From positions 59,939,038 to 60,003,037 of the forward strand of contig JBANSL010000007.1 of assembly GCA_037127255.1 (NCBI GenBank): a stretch of 64,000 nt of DNA. Reading direction: 5' to 3'. The stretch is from Persicaria tinctoria (taxonomy: Eukaryota; Streptophyta; Magnoliopsida; Caryophyllales; Polygonaceae). The position numbers and the translations under genes were made by a program. Of the stretch, positions 44,541-55,599 are shown one piece after another. Each line of letters opens with the position of its first letter. Position 1 is the first letter of the stretch. A model generated the notes under the pieces. The model did not search any database, was not told where the DNA came from, and was given only the letters and a program-made list of their open reading frames with translations.

Positions 44541-46012
44541 TATATGTTAATAAGCCTGAATATAGGCAAAATAGGTTTCGGGCATCAGAGTGGTGTGATA
44601 ATAGGAATAGAGCTCATACCTAAAAACACACGCCTAGGCTATTAGATTCGACCAAAAATTTTCTTTTAAAATTTTAAAAGACCTTAGAGCTCGGATCTAT
44701 TCTCCGAGCTTGGTTCATCAGAAGACCCATTGAAACTTATTAAATAGCATGTACCTAATAATATTAGGGCTTTATTGTCCCTTATTTTTACAAAAAAAAG
44801 AGAGGAACTTTTAACTCAAAATACAGAAGATCAGGGCTAAATGCCCTCTTTTTACATGAAAAAAATACAATTTGATTCTAGCTAGGCTAAACTTCTCTTG
44901 CTATGGATTTAGTACTGAGTTCGTACCTAGACATTAAACTACATAGACCCTTCAAGGCCAAAAGTATAGACCCCCCCCCCCCCCCCCCCCCCTTCCACTT
45001 GGTTTCTCCATTTAATGCTAAATGAGCAACTCCCTTGCAACAAAAGAAAGATGGAAACTTAGAATTGACATTTGAGACTAATAGCATGAACATCCAAGAA
45101 AAGAGAGATGTCAAGCAATTAGCAACACTACAAAATCAGGCTTTAGAATCATCTTAAAGTTGGCATGGGAGACAGAAATAAGTGATAACAAGTGGGTCGG
45201 GTCAAAGAAAGAGGTTGAAGAGCAAAGAAATGATCCATCCTATGATACTATTTTGACATCTTTTAGTTCAAGCCAGATATTCCTAGATACAATGAATGAA
45301 CCGCATACATGATTATTAGATGTTACAGTGAATGAACCACATGCATGATTAACAAGATTCCAACTCAAACTGAATCTACAAGTTCAATCCAACGTAAGTG
45401 AATGCTGAAGTGCATAAACTTGTAACAATTGATGCAAATTTTGAGTCACAACATCAAAGATGCTGATGTTCAGGAGGTACTTATAAATCGCTTCTTTGAG
45501 ATTGAAGTTGATGTAAAACAAAAAGGTGTCTTATTTACATTAGTAAAGCATTTCTTATTTCCAGTACATCTTAAGTTCCAAAATGTAAGCATCACTATCA
45601 TACATTAGATATCTCAGATCCTCAACTCTCTTTGCAGGATCTAGAAGTGTGATGATAGGCAACTGAAAGGTTAAAAAAATTGCTTACCCTATCTCTATCA
45701 AAAGAAGTGAACAACCCCACAGAAACTCAATAACATTCTTATTAAACTCCACGTCCTGCAAAACATGACTAACAAGTAATCATCTCAAAAAAAATTGCAA
45801 GAAAGTCCAATAATATAAAGCAAAATGAATATAGGATAATATCAATAGAAACAAAAACCAAGCACATAATGATCATCTGTTATCTAGCCACAACTCAATA
45901 TATTAAAAGTATGTTTATGATAAGATTCACACCTCAATAAAGAACCTAACAAAACATGCAAAATAAATTATATATCTTCAAAAAATAGTAGCAGCAACAA
46001 CATAAAAGAAGC
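44541..46012. other. Unassigned spacer
   Basis: No coding sequence is recognised. It includes an uninterrupted run of 22 C at 44971-44992, poly-A/T tracts, and a doubled 'AATGAACC(G/A)CATRCATGATTA' near 45292 and 45332. It may be the interior of the CACTA-like element starting at 44508. Confidence 0.35.
44971..44992. repeat. Poly-C tract (22 nt)
   Basis: Twenty-two consecutive cytosines on the plus strand. Long pure C/G runs are rare in plant DNA and error-prone in sequencing; the exact length is uncertain. Confidence 0.9.
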
Positions 46013-46025
46013 CCCAACATCCTAA

Positions 46026-46268
46026 TCTGGTGCATGCCTCAATGCAGGTGGAGCAAGATGGTAGGTAAATCTAACATCATTATCATACCCAAACTTCCTC
46101 AAGACAGCCCATGTTGTTTCAATATATACACCCCATCTTTCGATAAAAATAGTGCATGAAGATAAATAAATCCAGACAAAGGGAGGCCTTGTTCATTCAC
46201 CCCTTATTGAATTCTTTCCTGAACAACCCTTTTTACACCATTCCTCAGGTTGAAAAGAAGCATTGAAA
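46026..46268 (-). pseudogene. Miro-type mitochondrial Rho GTPase gene fragment
   Basis: The minus strand encodes, across one frameshift, segments characteristic of the central EF-hand-associated part of plant Miro GTPases: 'NGVKRVVQERIQ' then a stop codon, 'GVNEQGLPLSGFIYLHALF', and after the frameshift 'IETTWAVLRKFGYDNDVRF' followed by 'LAPPALRHAPD' and a stop where related proteins have Gln. Miro proteins sit in the outer mitochondrial membrane and control mitochondrial form and movement (family knowledge). Only about 80 codons of the roughly 640-residue protein are present, with no GTPase domain. I infer a captured or duplicated exon, now dead. Confidence 0.75.
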
Positions 46269-46289
46269 CATTTAATCTATTGAAACATA

Positions 46290-46924
46290 CCAAATAATCA
46301 CTTATACATTGATTTTGGTAAATAGAGAGAGGTCACCCGAGGTTCGAATCAAGTACAATCTTAGTTGACGAAATTCACTCATAGTCAAACATCAACCTGA
46401 AATACAAAGGCAATCAGAAACACAAATCCTTGAATGTAAACAGTTAAACAATAGCACAGATCTCCAACCTTGAACACAAGCAATTGAATTTCCAAAGATA
46501 TAGAAATAAACAATAAAAGTCAAAAGGCGGATTAGTCCAGATCTAGAAAATCAAGATCTAAAATGAATGAAACACATCTGGTTTTGAACCCTATCTATAA
46601 GTTGCATGTGTTGGTGGTGGTGAAAGAAGCATATGAATCTGGTTTGGAACCCTAGCTAATCCACCTTTGGTCTTATCTCCATACTGCTCCGACACTCTCC
46701 TAGACTCCACTTCCTTTAAATCCAATACACCTTCAGTCTTATCGTCAATATTGTTACTCGCATCTCTCTTTTTGTGATTGGTTTCATAAACGGTGTCCGA
46801 GAAGGGTTGGCTTCAACACCGAGTGTATGGATGAGGTCTTGAGGAGAAGGGAAGACAAAAAGTGAGGTGAGAGGCCAAGGATGGGGAGGTCGATGGCATT
46901 TATGGCAGTATGAGGGGGGGGTGG

Positions 46925-46985
<61 letters not shown>

Positions 46986-47404
46986 GGGACTAGCTAGATT
47001 GATGATTTCGGTTTTCTTATTAAAATTATTATATGTAGTAAATAATCCGGAGTAGATGTAAATAGGTTATTTGAAATGATTTAGGTTTTCTAAATAGCCC
47101 ATAGTTTTATGGGTTGACACACGCTAGGGCTATAAAAGGTACATATACAATAACCCGGAGTTTGGAGATGTGGGTTATTTGATATTTGTTGCATCACTCA
47201 TATCAACCTATAAACTATAATTACCCATACGTTCTTATTTGTTCGAGTTATTTACCAATTTTAATTAAAAAAGAAAAGAAAAAATTCACATTTTGAATCT
47301 TCTTACCATATTAGAACCCGGATATTTAAAATCCATGCCATTATACAACGGGTTAAACTGTTATTTTTATAATATCCAGGTTATTATCAAGGATATTTAA
47401 TATC
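46290..47404. other. Spacer with GA microsatellite
   Basis: No gene is recognised. 46926-46981 is a nearly pure (GA)n run. 47050-47400 contains repeated 'AATATCCAGG' and 'AACCCGGA' motifs in both orientations, possibly a degraded MITE. Short open frames over the GA run are artefacts of composition. Confidence 0.4.
46926..46981 (+). repeat. (GA)n microsatellite
   Basis: About 28 GA units with one AA interruption near 46940. It is likely polymorphic in length. Confidence 0.92.
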
Positions 47405-47408
47405 CAGG

Positions 47409-48702
47409 CTAATATACATGCGCCACATTAGCAAAACCCTCCCTAATCCTCCACCCCATGCCCTCATCATCCACTAATCTAGCCAAATAATTTCTTTTTT
47501 TTTTTTCTGTATGATGGAAGAACTTAGAATTTCTGTCCCACCATTGAAACTTATTTGATTTTTCCCGTTCGAACCAAAATAACTCCTCCTCCTCCTCCAT
47601 CAACCTCTCCTACTTTCTCTACAATTCCCTTCTCCGCTCCACCATTGTTCCAGACATACCCATCTTGTGCATCTCCCTCAGTTGCTCCCTCATCTTGCTC
47701 AGCTTATGTAATATAGCGATCTTGCCCATCACCTCTCCCACATTAGGCTACCCACTTGGATTGCCCTAGCAATTCCGCACCACCTCACAACTCCTCTAAT
47801 GTCTGCCCAAAGAGCTTCAAATATAGCTGGCCTCTCCCTTTGCCAGTTCTCTCCCCTCTCCCTCTCAATTATTAGTTTAAACACCATGATGGGCACGAGA
47901 TCTGATACTTGTCTCTCCAGATGGAACGAGCTTGTACCCGGATACTTGTCTAAGAACTTTTCATTGCAGGCTACATAGTCTATCCTTTCCTGGATAAAGT
48001 TTTCATTTATTCTCCCATCGTCCCTAGTGAACCTCGACCATATAAAAGGAACCAAACTCAACCCATCATAGTCTAAAGCCTCCCTGAAACCTCTCATATC
48101 ATCAATCTTATGCACCAACCCACCCATCTTGTCCACGACAATAAGGACTTAGTTGAAATCCCCCATTACAAGCCAAGTCTCATTCGGTTCTTCTACTAAC
48201 CTACATAACAATCCCTTGAAGTGATGCTTTTCCATCCTCTGTGGCCACCCGTAGAAGCCATTAAGCCTCCATTTTCCCCCCTCTGAGATGGTGATTAGAG
48301 CATTTATGTGATGGGATGTATATGTTTGAATTGTGGTATCCACCTCCTTCTCTCATAACAAACACAGTTCACCTGACTTCGCAATACAATCTTAGGCACC
48401 AACCCGCCCATCTTGTTCTCGACAGTAAGAACTTGGTTAAAATCCCCCCATTACAAGCCAATCATCTTTCAATTCTTCCGCCAACCTACGCAACAGTCCT
48501 CACGAGTGATGGTTTTCCATCCTTTGTGGCCATCCGTAGAAGCCAGTAAGCCTTCATTTTCCCCTTTAGGGTGGTGACTAGATCTAGTGTCTATGATAAG
48601 ATGTATATGTTTGAATTGTGATATCCATCTCCTCCTCCCATAACAAACATAGTCCACCTTACTTCCCAATACGATCCACCGTAAAATAGTTTTGGTAACC
48701 AA
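47409..48702 (-). pseudogene. LINE endonuclease domain remnant
   Basis: Minus-strand blocks include 'ALITISEGGKWRLNGFYGWP' and 'EETWLVMGDFN'-like sequence (48343-48149, ending with the conserved GDFN). They are followed by 'LVPFIWSRFTRDDGRINE', 'ERIDYVACNEKFLDKYPG' and 'SDLVPIMV' (48136-47729), matching the apurinic-endonuclease fold of plant L1 ORF2, where the last motif is usually SDH. 47603-47409 has 'WWDRNSKFFHHTE', the link before RT. A second, older copy of the GDFN-proximal part lies at 48640-48395. Confidence 0.82.
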
Positions 48703-48849
48703 GCTTGATTCTCACCTCCTCCACCCGTTTTCTCCCGTGTCTTGTCTCCATTAGGAACACGATGTTGCGGTCTTCCCTTCCCACTAAATTAGCGAGTCTA
48801 ACAATTACTTGAGCCTTTCCCAATCCTCAGTAGTTATAAGTTAAGAGAC

Positions 48850-49870
48850 TCATAATCCTCGATTAAAGGGGCTCCGATCTCACCCTCTCCAGTCGCTACA
48901 AGCATTTGGTTTACATTCTTCAGTTTTCCTTCATCCATCTTCACATCCCCAACCTCTCCATTCATCTCCTTCCGTTTTCCCATTAAAATATGATCATTCA
49001 TTTCTACCCCCACCTGCCTTGCCCATGCCAATCTCTTCCACTTTTTCGCTATCCATCCACTGTTCTTTTCCTTTTTTCCTCCCTATGTTTTCCTCCATTT
49101 TCCCCTCTCATGTAGTAATCCTCTCTAATCCCCTATCGGTATCTCCCTCTATCTCTTCATTTTGAAGTTCGTTCTCTCTTAAATTCAACCCTTTAATCAT
49201 CCCCGCCCTTCCTTGTCCCTTCTACTTTTCTCCTTCCTTGTTTCCTTGTTCGTCACCCCCCTCCCTTGCAACCCTTCTCTCTCATCCTCCTCCAGGACAC
49301 CCGCTAACATCCGTCTCGCGCCCTACCTCCTCCCCTCACACCCCCTTCTCCAACTTCTTATTTCACAGTGGCCTCATGTGTGCCTATTCTTCCACTCAGA
49401 CCTCTTTCATGTCCTCCCTTCAATGGCGAAGCACATAACCATTCACTGTAATCATAATGCTTCAACTATGCCCCCTGATCGCAATTCGATTCCACATGAC
49501 TCAGACACCCACAGATGTAGAAGAAGTTCGGCTATCTCTCATACTTAAGATCCACCCACAATCGGTTGCCCTCTACTCGCATCAAGATGGCCCTCCAAAG
49601 GGGTTTCCCAACATCCACTTGTACCCGTATTCTTATGTATGGTGCATAGTCATACAATTCATCATCATCGATCTTAATTGCACCTCCGAATACTTCCTTC
49701 ACCGCTCTAGCAGTTTAATCCGTCATCATTTGTATCGGGAGATCGTATACCCTAACCCAGAACTGAACCTTATCGAACACAATCTTCGACGACTGTTCCA
49801 TCCCGTGCTCTTTCATTGCGGCCCTCCCCTCATGACCTTGTCCTTATCTCCTTCGTCTGTAAACTAAATT
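48850..49870 (-). pseudogene. LINE ORF1-like protein (DUF4283 / zinc knuckle) remnant
   Basis: Minus-strand translation of 49870-49460 gives 'KVQFWVRVYDLPIQMMTD', 'IRIRVQVDVGKPLWRAILM' and 'YICGCLSHVESNCDQG', the ordered signatures of the plant LINE ORF1 family with DUF4283 and a CCHC knuckle. Stops interrupt it. Below about 49400 the sequence is Pro/Ser-rich coding-like but too decayed to read. Confidence 0.75.
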
Positions 49871-50049
49871 GTGAACATGTTTTGTAGTATCTCTCAAAAC
49901 CATTAAAAAACTTACTTGAAGCAACACTCCACAAGCCTAGTGAACCGCACGCTATCAACAGGGATGCCTAGGCTCTCATAGCTGATCATCACATGGGATA
50001 TATTCACAACGAGCAAAATTGAACAAAATAGTGATTCACATAATATAAT

Positions 50050-51147
50050 GAGATAATTGCATCCAATATACCAAAAAGCTAGCCCCTTTGCAAAAGTGAC
50101 TCCCCTCCTTAAAATTTTGCAAAACTAGCAATTAGATCTAAAAAATTGCATAAGTAACAGGTTCCCCCAACTTGTTATTCAAGGTAAAATCATCACACAA
50201 AGAAAGAGAAAAAGCAAACCCCCTTTGGAAAATTGAGTTGGTTTCACAACGCCATAGAGAAAGGGAAAAGCGGTGAGAGAGAAGAATAAAGAAGCACCAT
50301 TTTTTACTGTCATACATTTTTTCTGTCACGCATTTTTTCTTTGTTGTCGCCTATTTTTTCTTTATTGGCGTGGATTTTGTAATTATTGGCATTTGTTTTA
50401 GCAACATGTAACCTTTAGTATACATACTTGTATCTCATGTATAAAAACAAGTGAGCCATGGTTAGAACTGAAAGAGGGAAGGTCGTGCCCAAGCCGTCGA
50501 GCAAGATTGGAAGAGCCAACCGTTTCTCCAAGATTGGGAGGGGCAACCATTTTTCTAAGATGGGGGCATGGGACTCCTTCGCCATATGGACGACGCCCTT
50601 GCGCTACAGATTGGAAGAGGCTACTGGATAGCCCCTTGGGGGGGTATGAAGAGGATAGGGAGTAGTGATGACCATAAAACGAATACCACAAGCTTACTTA
50701 CCCATTTTCGTTAATATATACCATCTGATTTTGGCACTTGTAAACCTTCGTCTAGCACATAATAATCAGTTGTTGTCCCGTGCTTCCTATTGTTTGGCAT
50801 ATGATAACTGGTAACTTGATCCACCTTTGCTTCTCGATCGCCTTCAATGACGCTCCTTTTACTTTTGAGTGCATTTAATGCCCATGAAATGACCCCCCTT
50901 TCTTCTCTGCTTTTACATACAACTTTTGCTTCTTTTTTTGTGCTTTTTGTGCATTTAATGCTCATGAAATGACCCCCTCTCTCCTCCTCTCTCTCTCTCT
51001 CTCTCTCTTGTGGTAACTTTAAACCGGTTAAAAGGGTCAAATATTTTTTTGCAAAAGTAACATTTCTTTCCCCCTTTGCAAATTCTGCACTAGCATTGCT
51101 AGTTTTGCAAATTCCCCATCTTTATGGTATACTTATGCAAATTTGCC
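50050..51147. mobile_element. Mutator-like element with 9-bp TSD
   Basis: Flanked by the perfect duplication TAATATAAT (50041-50049 and 51148-51156). The imperfect terminal repeats share 'TTGCATNNNTATACC' and extended 'TTGCAAA(A/G)..' blocks over about 100 bp. The interior has a tandem duplication of about 90 bp ('GCATTTAATGC(C/T)CATGAAATG' at 50868 and 50949), a (CT)n run near 50980-51008, and a GC-richer patch at 50460-50640. No transposase is present, and acquired sequence, if any, is not identified. Confidence 0.85.
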
Positions 51148-51220
51148 TAATATAATTTAATAAAAAGGATAAGGAATTTTACGAGAATCGAGTGAAAGAT
51201 AAACTTTACTCATATTGTTT

Positions 51221-51335
51221 TTGGTTCAAAGGTAGGCACTTAGGCCCATTACAATATTGGGGGAGGGGGGATTTGAACTCGTGACCTATTGGTCACTACA
51301 TGTCATTCTTACCAGCTAAGCTAGTAAGACTTGAC
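51221..51335 (-). mobile_element. tRNA-derived SINE, 115 bp
   Basis: The minus strand contains an A-box (TAGCTTAGCTGGTAAGA) and a B-box (GAGTTCAAATCCC) at tRNA-like spacing, i.e. an internal RNA polymerase III promoter. The insert is bounded by a 17-bp direct repeat with one mismatch: CTTTACTCATATTGTTT (51204-51220) and CTTTACTCGTATTGTTT (51336-51352). The long target duplication and pol III boxes define a SINE. The 3' tail is not poly(A). Confidence 0.88.
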
Positions 51336-51723
51336 CTTTACTCGTATTGTTTAGAGAGAAGTTGGTAGAATATACGTTTTTAAGAACCTCATTAGGTATT
51401 TATGCCCTCTAAAAAAAATAATTGGTCGTGTTGAATCGTTCCAAAATATAATGGGGCAATTTGTGAAATGTCCATAAAATATGTACTAAATTGTGAAATG
51501 TCCACATTTTAGGACAAATTGGTGAAATGTCCACAATATAAACCCCTCCCTTGTCCCATGCGCTCTCTCTTCCAACGTGCGATCTCTCTCTCCTGCTCAA
51601 CTGTTCGCCGCCGATCATCTCTCCAATCACATCAAAACCACTGATCTCAACGATTCTTCAATTGAATCAAGTATGTACAACATTGCATTAATCATTGAAT
51701 TCGAAATTGCATAGAAATCATGG

Positions 51724-51750
51724 AAAATTTGCGCCAAAGGCGCAAATTTT
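51724..51750. repeat. Hairpin, 12-bp arms
   Basis: AAAATTTGCGCC, three-base AAA loop, then the exact complement GGCGCAAATTTT. It sits at the start of the direct-repeat cluster at 51761-51860. Confidence 0.85.
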
Positions 51751-51862
51751 CTTCGAATTCCATTAATCATTGACGTTTCTGTCTGTGATGGTTGTGATTG
51801 ATCATTGATGTTTCCATTAATTATTGACGTTTCTTCAAATTCCATTAATCATTGACGTTTCT

Positions 51863-51885
51863 TCAATCGATCTTCGATCGATTGA
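51863..51885. repeat. Hairpin, 10-bp arms, central TTC
   Basis: TCAATCGATC, TTC, GATCGATTGA. The whole 23-mer is the reverse complement of the core of the hairpin at 52542-52576, which has GAA in the centre. Confidence 0.88.
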
Positions 51886-52541
51886 TCGATTGCTTCCCTC
51901 TTGGCCTTCGATTTTGTCTGTGATGCCTGTGATTGCTTCTCCTGCTTAATTTGTTCGATTTCTTGCTTTTCTTTTCTACCTAGCTATGATGTGGAAATTT
52001 ATCACTTAACGTTTTCTTTCCTGATTACAGAGGTACTCTTTTAGGCAGATTTTATTTTCGCTTTGTTTTGTTGCACTCAAGGTGTTTGTGTTTATGTTTC
52101 TTTGTCAAATTGCACCGTGAAGGCTTTGAAATTGAGCATACACGTGACAGATTTTGGTCTGAAATTGGGATGTTTGATTCACTACACTTCTTTCATCTTT
52201 CTGAAATTGCCCTGAAAATGCAGACTTTGTGCCCTCCACCTGTTCGACAAAATGCCAAAGAGACAAACCACGGTTTGCGTGGTGTCCTACTGTTTTAGTT
52301 CAGAGGTTTGTGGCTTGAACTTAAGGATTGTAGGTTTCTCCCTCTCTCGCTACAAATTCTTTGTGTTCCTCATTCTATGTCGCTCTTTTGTTTGTGATGG
52401 CTGCAATTGCTGAACGAAATATGAAATCTTGTCCTTGTTGTTTTATGTTTGTTATTGATATGTTGTTTTATGTTTTGCACATAACATGTTTGAGGAAATG
52501 CCCCAATAGGCCGAGTGACTGTATTTTTACGAGCGGAGGTT

Positions 52542-52576
52542 TCCTTATCAATCGATCGAAGATCGATTGATAAGGA
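52542..52576. repeat. Hairpin, 16-bp arms, central GAA
   Basis: TCCTTATCAATCGATC, GAA, then the exact complement GATCGATTGATAAGGA. The surrounding 'TTTTTACGAG..GG' to 'ATCGATCTTT..CTTCTG' block is repeated in diverged form about 110 bp downstream (52636-52700), where the palindrome has decayed. Confidence 0.88.
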
Positions 52577-53929
52577 TATCGATCTTTTCTTCTGTCGGCT
52601 TTGCTTCTTTACTTGAAGGATCACTGTCGATTAATTTTTACGAGACGTGGTTTCGTTCCGACTATCGATTCATAAGGGAATCGATCTTTGCTTCTGCTGA
52701 GCCCTTTTAATTCTGTCTCAATTACTAGATGTGTACAGATATGGCAATGTGCCCAAATGATTTCAAGTCCTTGATCCTTTCAACCAATATTGAAGGTTTG
52801 AACTTGCTTATTAGATGTTTGATATATGTCCTTGTACAGTTGTGTATTATATGTTTTGATTTTATTGAATCTATTTACTTTCAAGCAATCTGAGTGAGTC
52901 ATGTGACTAATTTGCTGTTGTATGTTTGCTGCTGTTGTAAGATGTATGTTGTATGTTTGTTGCTGCTGCTGATGTATACTTGCTGATGGATTGCTGATGA
53001 TGTATGTTTGATGCTGCTGCTGTCTATTGAAGATATGAAGGTTGAACATTGGTTTTCAGATTGATATCAATCCAATTTAACAAGCTTGATTAAACTAATT
53101 GCATTTGTTTGAATGATGAGAATCACATCCTAATGAATTTGAAAGCTGAAAACGTTGTTGGTTGCCTGAATGCACTCTCCCTAATGTATCTCCCTATAGG
53201 ATGTTAGCATTATTAAATGATGGCATTTCCTATGAGATATAGATACAACTTTAGAAGGTTGTGGGCTTCCTTCAATTTTGTTGATGATTTTGGATTTAAA
53301 TTTCCAAATTCATTTCATCTCAGTTGTATATTGTGCCCCTCACTCTTGTATATGCACACTTCCATCCTGTATTTGCAGATTCACTATTCTTGTATTTGAA
53401 TTGTTGATGTTGTCATCACTGTTATTTCCTTCTCTGTGCAGAGGCAAGTTAATTCTGTTTGGTCTTTGAAACTGAAATTCATACTTGATAGCTTATTAGT
53501 ATGTCTTACACCCCTATTTTAGTTCATTCCTTTTCTTCATTTGCCTTGATTTCCAATGGTGTAATTTGATTTCTTCTTTGCTCGATAGAGGGACCGCCTA
53601 CTGATTTTCGAGAGCCGGAAGACCACCCTGCAATAGAAAGATTTCAATAGGAGAGTTCAAGAGAAGGATAAAGCATTCAAAATAAGGTTGTCAACACAAT
53701 TCTGTCATCGGTACTATATAAAAGTACTACTAGGAAAGATTATATCTTAGAGATTTATGTTCCATATTAAACCTTAATTCAATATTATAGAATAATATTT
53801 TAAGTTTTTATCATGTAATAAGACAAGTTTATGTATTCTTTTTTATATGTCAGCACAATTCTGTCATCGGTACTCATCAAATTTTAGATTTTATCATTAT
53901 TGTTTACTTAAAAAAACAATACCATGTTG

Positions 53930-55340
53930 AGAAACAACATGGTATTCTCAACATGATATTTCTCAAGATATTGAGCAAATTTTCACCAGTAATTGTAACT
54001 AATATCAGCGTCACCACTAATTGTAACTAATATCAATGTCAGCACTAATTATAACTAATATTAGTGTCAGCACTAATTTTCACCACTAATTGTAAACTAA
54101 TATCAGGGTTAGCACTAATTTTCACCACTAGTTGTGCAAAAATAAAGTATCGATGAGAAAAAATAAGAGCATGTTGTGCAATAATTTATTGAGAAAGTGT
54201 GAAATTATATTGAGACAAAATAAGATCATGTTGAAAACAAATTCACAAGTCTCGATTGTTGTGCAAAAATAACCTATAGTTGAGAAAAAATAAGATGATG
54301 TTGATCAAAATTGCATCAATCCCCCATGTTGTGCAATTATTGTCTACTGATGAGCAAAAATAAGATCATGTTGTGCAATAATCTATTAAAAGAGTATAAA
54401 ATTATATTTACAAAAAGTTAGATCATGTTGAGACACAATTTCACAAGTCTTGAATGTTGTGCAAAAATAAAGTATTGATGAGCAAAAATAAGAGCATGTT
54501 GTGCAATAATTTATTGAGAAAGTATGAAATTATATTGAGAGAAAATAAGATCATGTTGAAAACAAATTCACAAGTCTCAATTGTTGTGGCAAAATAACCT
54601 ATAGTTGAGCAAAAATAACATGATGTTGAGCAAAATTTCACCAATCCCCCAAGTTGTGCAATTATTGTCTATTGATTAGCAAAAATAAGACCATGTTGTG
54701 CAATAATCTATTAAAAAGGTATAAAAATATATTTACAAAAAGTAAGATCATGTTGAGACACAATTTCATAAGTCTCGAATGTTGTGCAAAAATAAAGTAT
54801 TAATGAGCAAAAATAAGAGCATGTTGTGCAATAATTTATTGAGAAAATATGAATATATATTGAGAGAAAATAAGATCATGTTGAAAACAAATTCACAAGT
54901 CTCGATTGTTGTGCAAAAATAACCTATAGTTGAGGAAAAATAAGATGATGTTGAGCAAAATTTCTTTATCTACCTTGTGGTAGTTCTATAGACTTATCTC
55001 AGATGTTTTTGCTAACTTCCTGCTGCATATGTTGCCATAATTTAGTTATTCGTCCTCTTTTTTTATTTTTGATGTTTTCATAAATACTTGATGTTGAGCA
55101 AATATAATCTATTGTTGAGCAAAAATAAGATCATGTGGAGCAAATTTCCACCAATCCCCTATGTTGTGCAATCATAGTTTATTGATGAGCAAAAAATAAG
55201 ACCATGTTGTGCAATAATCTATTGAGAAAGTATAAAATAATATTGAGAAAAAATAAGATCATGTTGAGCAATAATTTATTGAGCAAGTATAAGATTATAT
55301 TGAACAAATATATAATAACATTATGTTGAACAGAGTTTCA
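53930..55340. repeat. Higher-order tandem array, 325-bp period
   Basis: The motif GTTGTGCAAAAATAAAGTAT recurs at 54131, 54456 and 54781, fixing a 325-bp unit. Each unit is built of shorter sub-repeats of about 30-45 bp of the form TGTTG(T/A)GCAAAAATAAGATCATG. The array spans about 1.4 kb and degenerates at both ends. It is A/T-rich with no gene. Related TTGTGCA-rich strings occur at 56330-56410 and 58215-58275. Confidence 0.88.
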
Positions 55341-55367
55341 CCACCCCCTCCATCTCCGCCCTGTTGT

Positions 55368-55592
55368 GCAAATTTCAGAAATTAAGGGTTGTGTTAGCAT
55401 CTTTTCTATTTTGTTAATTAGAGAAAACAACGAGTGTCAGCGATGTTTGAAATTTTAGTGCTAATAGAGTTATAAATGAATCAAATTGATCCGTTTATGA
55501 ATGATTAAAAGCTCAAATTTCAGAAATTAAGGGTCGTGTCAACATCTTTTCTATTTTGTTAATTAGAGAAAACAACCAGTGTCAATGGTGTT
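55368..55592. repeat. 82-bp dispersed direct repeat
   Basis: CAAATTTCAGAAATTAAGGG begins two copies (55368-55450 and 55511-55592) that agree almost throughout, ending 'AAACAAC(G/C)AGTGTCA'. The 60-bp spacer differs. It lies immediately beyond the 325-bp array. Confidence 0.8.
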
Positions 55593-55599
55593 TGCAACC

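Larger units (their letters stand above)
47405..49870 (-). mobile_element. Degenerate L1-type LINE (ORF1 and endonuclease only)
   Basis: In minus-strand order there is an ORF1-like region (49870-48850), an endonuclease region (48830-47729) and the link toward RT (47603-47409). RT and RNase H are absent; the sequence stops at about 47405. Multiple frameshifts are present. The endonuclease region contains a diverged internal direct duplication of about 282 bp. No poly(A) tail or target duplication was found. Confidence 0.8.
51353..53920. other. Gene-like but unassigned region
   Basis: From 51540 the composition is UTR/exon-like (pyrimidine-rich 'CTCTCTCTCCTGCTC' leader, TATAAAC upstream at about 51536). 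Short open blocks follow (for example 52120-52295, 'FEIEHTRDRFWSEIGMFDSL'), separated by T-rich intron-like sequence. I recognise no protein. It contains three strong hairpins and several short direct repeats of 'CATTAATCATTGACGTTTCT' (51761-51860). It may be a captured or decayed gene on the plus strand; no complete frame exists. Confidence 0.35.

Noticed and set aside
46867..47055. A 62-codon frame with a long (RE)n tract
   Set aside because: It is simply the translation of the GA microsatellite.
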